From the NCBI GenBank assembly GCA_021161135.1, contig JAGHBD010000125.1:1-15500 (forward strand): a stretch of 15,500 nucleotides of DNA. The letters run 5' to 3'. Each line of letters begins with the position of its first letter. Positions within the stretch are counted from its first letter, which is position 1. Shown piece after piece: positions 14,200 to 15,500 of this stretch. The notes below the pieces were generated by a model that was not told the DNA's origin, searched no databases, and saw nothing but the letters and a program-made list of their open reading frames with translations. The stretch comes from Thermoplasmata archaeon. Lineage in GTDB: Archaea; Thermoplasmatota; E2; UBA202; JdFR-43. The position numbers and the translations under genes were made by a program.

Positions 14200-15099
14200 A
14201 TGAAATTCATTGTATTCGGAGCAGGCGCTTTGGGCTCTCTCATCGGCGGATTGCTCTCCACTTATCACCATGTATTGCTTGTGGGTAGAAAAGGGCATAT
14301 TGAGGCGATAAAAAGGGGCGGACTGATAATAGAGGGAAAAACAAAGGGTATATTCCATCCATCTACAGAGGCAACTGAAGAGAAATATGATCTCGTGATT
14401 CTAACAACTAAAGCATATGACACCAGCAGGGCGGCAGCGGAAATTAAAAAGAGATTTGGCATCCTTCCTGTGCTTTCTCTTCAAAATGGGCTGAGAAATG
14501 AAGAGATTCTTGCAGAATTTTTTGGAGAGGAAAATGTTATAGGCGGAGTAACAAGTGAAGGAGCAACACTTCTGGAAAATGGCAGAATATTTCATGCTGG
14601 AAAAGGGGAAACAATAATAGGTGAAATGGATGGAAAGATAAGCAATAGGGTGGAAAAAATAGCAGAAGCTTTCAATGAATGCGGGATAAAAACAAAAATA
14701 AGCACAGATATAAAAAAGGAAATATGGAGGAAGGCAGTGATTAATGCATCGATAAATACAATAACTTCCATTCTGAAATGCAAAAATGGTTTTCTCGTGG
14801 AAAATAAAAATGCAGAAAAATTGCTGGAAATGGTGTGTATGGAATGCATTTCAATAGCTGCGGCAAATGGAGTGGATATAGGAAAAGAGGTGATTGAAAA
14901 AACGAAGGATGTTGCAAGAAAAACAGCAGAAAATTATTCATCGATGCTGCAGGATTTGATGAGGGGAAAAAGAACAGAAGTGGAAGAAATAAATGGCGAG
15001 TTTGTAAAGGCTGCAAAAAAGATAGGAATGGAGGCGAAAGTGAATGAATTCATTCTTCATGCAATAAAAGCGATGGAAAATGTGCGGCATCTGGGTTGA
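14200..15099 (+). CDS. panE: 2-dehydropantoate 2-reductase (ketopantoate reductase)
   Basis: A 299-residue cytoplasmic enzyme that reduces 2-dehydropantoate to pantoate with NAD(P)H, for coenzyme A synthesis. Nucleotide-binding motif GAGALGS (7-13), LTTKAYDT (68-75) with the conserved lysine, SLQNGLRNEE (about 93-102), catalytic lysine in IWRKAVINASIN, and the C-terminal signature SSMLQDLMRGKRTEVEEING that holds the substrate. All expected blocks are present and length is normal. It is a single gene, divergent from the response regulator, with its own TATA box. The last 16 bases (15084-15099) are shared with the antisense 3' stem of the minus-strand guide RNA candidate, so the C-terminal HLG codons are constrained by, or constrain, that RNA. 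Confidence 0.92.
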   Translation: MKFIVFGAGALGSLIGGLLSTYHHVLLVGRKGHIEAIKRGGLIIEGKTKGIFHPSTEATEEKYDLVILTTKAYDTSRAAAEIKKRFGILPVLSLQNGLRNEEILAEFFGEENVIGGVTSEGATLLENGRIFHAGKGETIIGEMDGKISNRVEKIAEAFNECGIKTKISTDIKKEIWRKAVINASINTITSILKCKNGFLVENKNAEKLLEMVCMECISIAAANGVDIGKEVIEKTKDVARKTAENYSSMLQDLMRGKRTEVEEINGEFVKAAKKIGMEAKVNEFILHAIKAMENVRHLG

Positions 15100-15198
15100 C
15101 CTGACGCTCATCCTTTATCGCGCAGGGGCCCGTAGATGCCGCTGTTGCTCCACGCTTGCACCTCTATTCATGGATCATAGAGGCCTTCGGATGGAGCA
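15078..15198 (-). ncRNA. two-hairpin H/ACA guide RNA candidate
   Basis: Read on the minus strand, two hairpins each end in an ACA box. Hairpin I: lower stem 15197-15192 with 15152-15147 (6 bp), pocket strands 15191-15184 and 15160-15153 (8 bases each), upper stem 15183-15177 with 15167-15161 (7 bp), apical loop GATCCATGA, ACA at 15145-15143. Hairpin II: lower stem 15142-15134 with 15092-15084 (9 perfect bp), pocket strands 15133-15127 and 15099-15093 (7 bases each), upper stem 15126-15120 with 15107-15100 (7 bp, one bulge), apical loop GA-TAAAGGAT-GA, ACA at 15083-15081. Both loops open and close with GA directly on the stem, the K-loop expected for L7Ae. Distance from upper stem to ACA is 15 and 16 bases, within the 14-16 rule for archaeal H/ACA RNAs. 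It would guide rRNA pseudouridylation with Cbf5, Nop10, Gar1 and L7Ae. Ends are approximate. Confidence 0.78.
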
Positions 15199-15216
15199 TT
15201 ATTATATCCACAACAA

Positions 15217-15230
15217 CATAAAAATTTTGC
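15217..15230 (-). promoter_or_regulatory. TATA/BRE-like promoter of the H/ACA RNA
   Basis: Minus-strand GCAAAATTTTTATG, purine/A-rich BRE-like part followed by a TATA-like TTTTTATG centred about 25 bases upstream of 15197, where the first stem of the guide RNA begins. Confidence 0.5.
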
Positions 15231-15285
15231 CTTCTTTTCTGCCTTTGCCTTTCACCGTAACTGCAACCGCATCCTTATCATTATT

Positions 15286-15500
15286 ATGTTTTTGATGCCT
15301 AATATGAATGGCATCAAAATTTCTTTTTTGAATAAAAAAGAAATAAAAAATAATGAGGATGATAAGCTCATCATCACCAATCTTTTCCACAAGATAATAC
15401 ATGAAATCCTCCAGTTTATGATAAAAAATCCAGACTTATATGATGAAGAAATAGACCAGAGCCAAGAAAAAGCAGATGATTATTACAAATATGATAGACA
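15286..15500 (+). CDS. partial hydrophilic open frame running off the right edge
   Basis: An uninterrupted frame of about 71 codons to the window end, for example MNGIKISFLNKKEIKNNEDD from 15304, then a helical segment (LIITNLFHKIIHEILQFMIK) and an acidic stretch ending in ADDYYKYDR. I do not recognise it. Composition (Lys, Glu, Asp, Ile-rich, amphipathic helices) is more protein-like than the opposing frame. The start is uncertain: ATGs at 15286, 15295 and 15304 are in frame, none has a Shine-Dalgarno sequence, and a weak TTATTATG around 15281-15288 would suit a leaderless start at 15304. Upstream of it, 15199-15285 has the guide-RNA promoter and T-rich DNA (15225-15252) that could terminate panE. 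Confidence 0.4.
   Translation, partial: MFLMPNMNGIKISFLNKKEIKNNEDDKLIITNLFHKIIHEILQFMIKNPDLYDEEIDQSQEKADDYYKYDR

Noticed and set aside
15084..15197. The same structured element read as a plus-strand RNA, or as SRP RNA, 5S rRNA or tRNA
   Set aside because: On the plus strand no ACA follows the lower stems (ATT follows the second) and the loops do not start and end with GA. I could not find the SRP GGAA tetraloop region, a 5S pattern or a tRNA cloverleaf.
15202..15402. A 66-codon minus-strand open frame next to the guide RNA
   Set aside because: Its translation has a run of Ile/Phe/Tyr followed by a Lys/Gly stretch with no family look. It lacks a ribosome site and runs into the proposed guide-RNA promoter, and the opposite strand has a more protein-like frame.

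Overview
The window looks like part of an anaerobic, hydrogen-using archaeal chromosome. It is AT-rich and dense, with many ATA, AGA and AGG codons. It carries HdrABC and MvhADG homologues, TATA promoters close to leaderless starts, and an archaeal-style H/ACA guide RNA candidate. A euryarchaeote near Thermoplasmatota is my best guess, but the sequence does not settle the lineage; HdrABC-MvhADG sets also occur in some bacteria.

Region 1 (23-11422, + strand) is one tightly packed run of 13 genes, and probably continues left of the window. Order: 2-oxoglutarate:ferredoxin oxidoreductase (korD, korA, korB, korC); electron-bifurcating hydrogenase/Hdr core (hdrA, mvhD, mvhG, mvhA, a [NiFe]-hydrogenase maturation protease, hdrC, hdrB); then a soluble fumarate reductase/succinate dehydrogenase-type pair (iron-sulfur subunit, flavoprotein). 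Genes overlap or lie 1-4 bases apart, most with purine-rich ribosome binding sites inside the preceding gene. Inferred joint role: MvhAG oxidises H2 and MvhD passes electrons to HdrA, where flavin bifurcation would reduce ferredoxin (used by Kor to carboxylate succinyl-CoA) and send the other electrons through HdrC/HdrB to FrdBA for fumarate reduction. That would let one complex drive two reductive TCA-cycle steps. The inference rests on gene content and order and needs biochemical testing.

Region 2 (11419-14119, - strand) holds a 305-residue charged protein of unknown function that meets the big operon tail to tail with overlapping stop codons, a predicted exported glutamine-amidotransferase-fold protein, and a stand-alone response-regulator receiver. 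The last two form a two-gene unit with the regulator first.

Region 3 (14200-15500) holds a ketopantoate reductase gene for coenzyme A synthesis (+), transcribed divergently from the regulator. On the minus strand, running into the 3' end of panE, is a two-hairpin H/ACA guide RNA candidate with its own TATA-like element. A hydrophilic open frame (+) then runs off the right edge. The only stretch of more than 300 bases without a confident protein gene is 15100-15500, which holds the RNA, its promoter, T-rich DNA and this partial frame.
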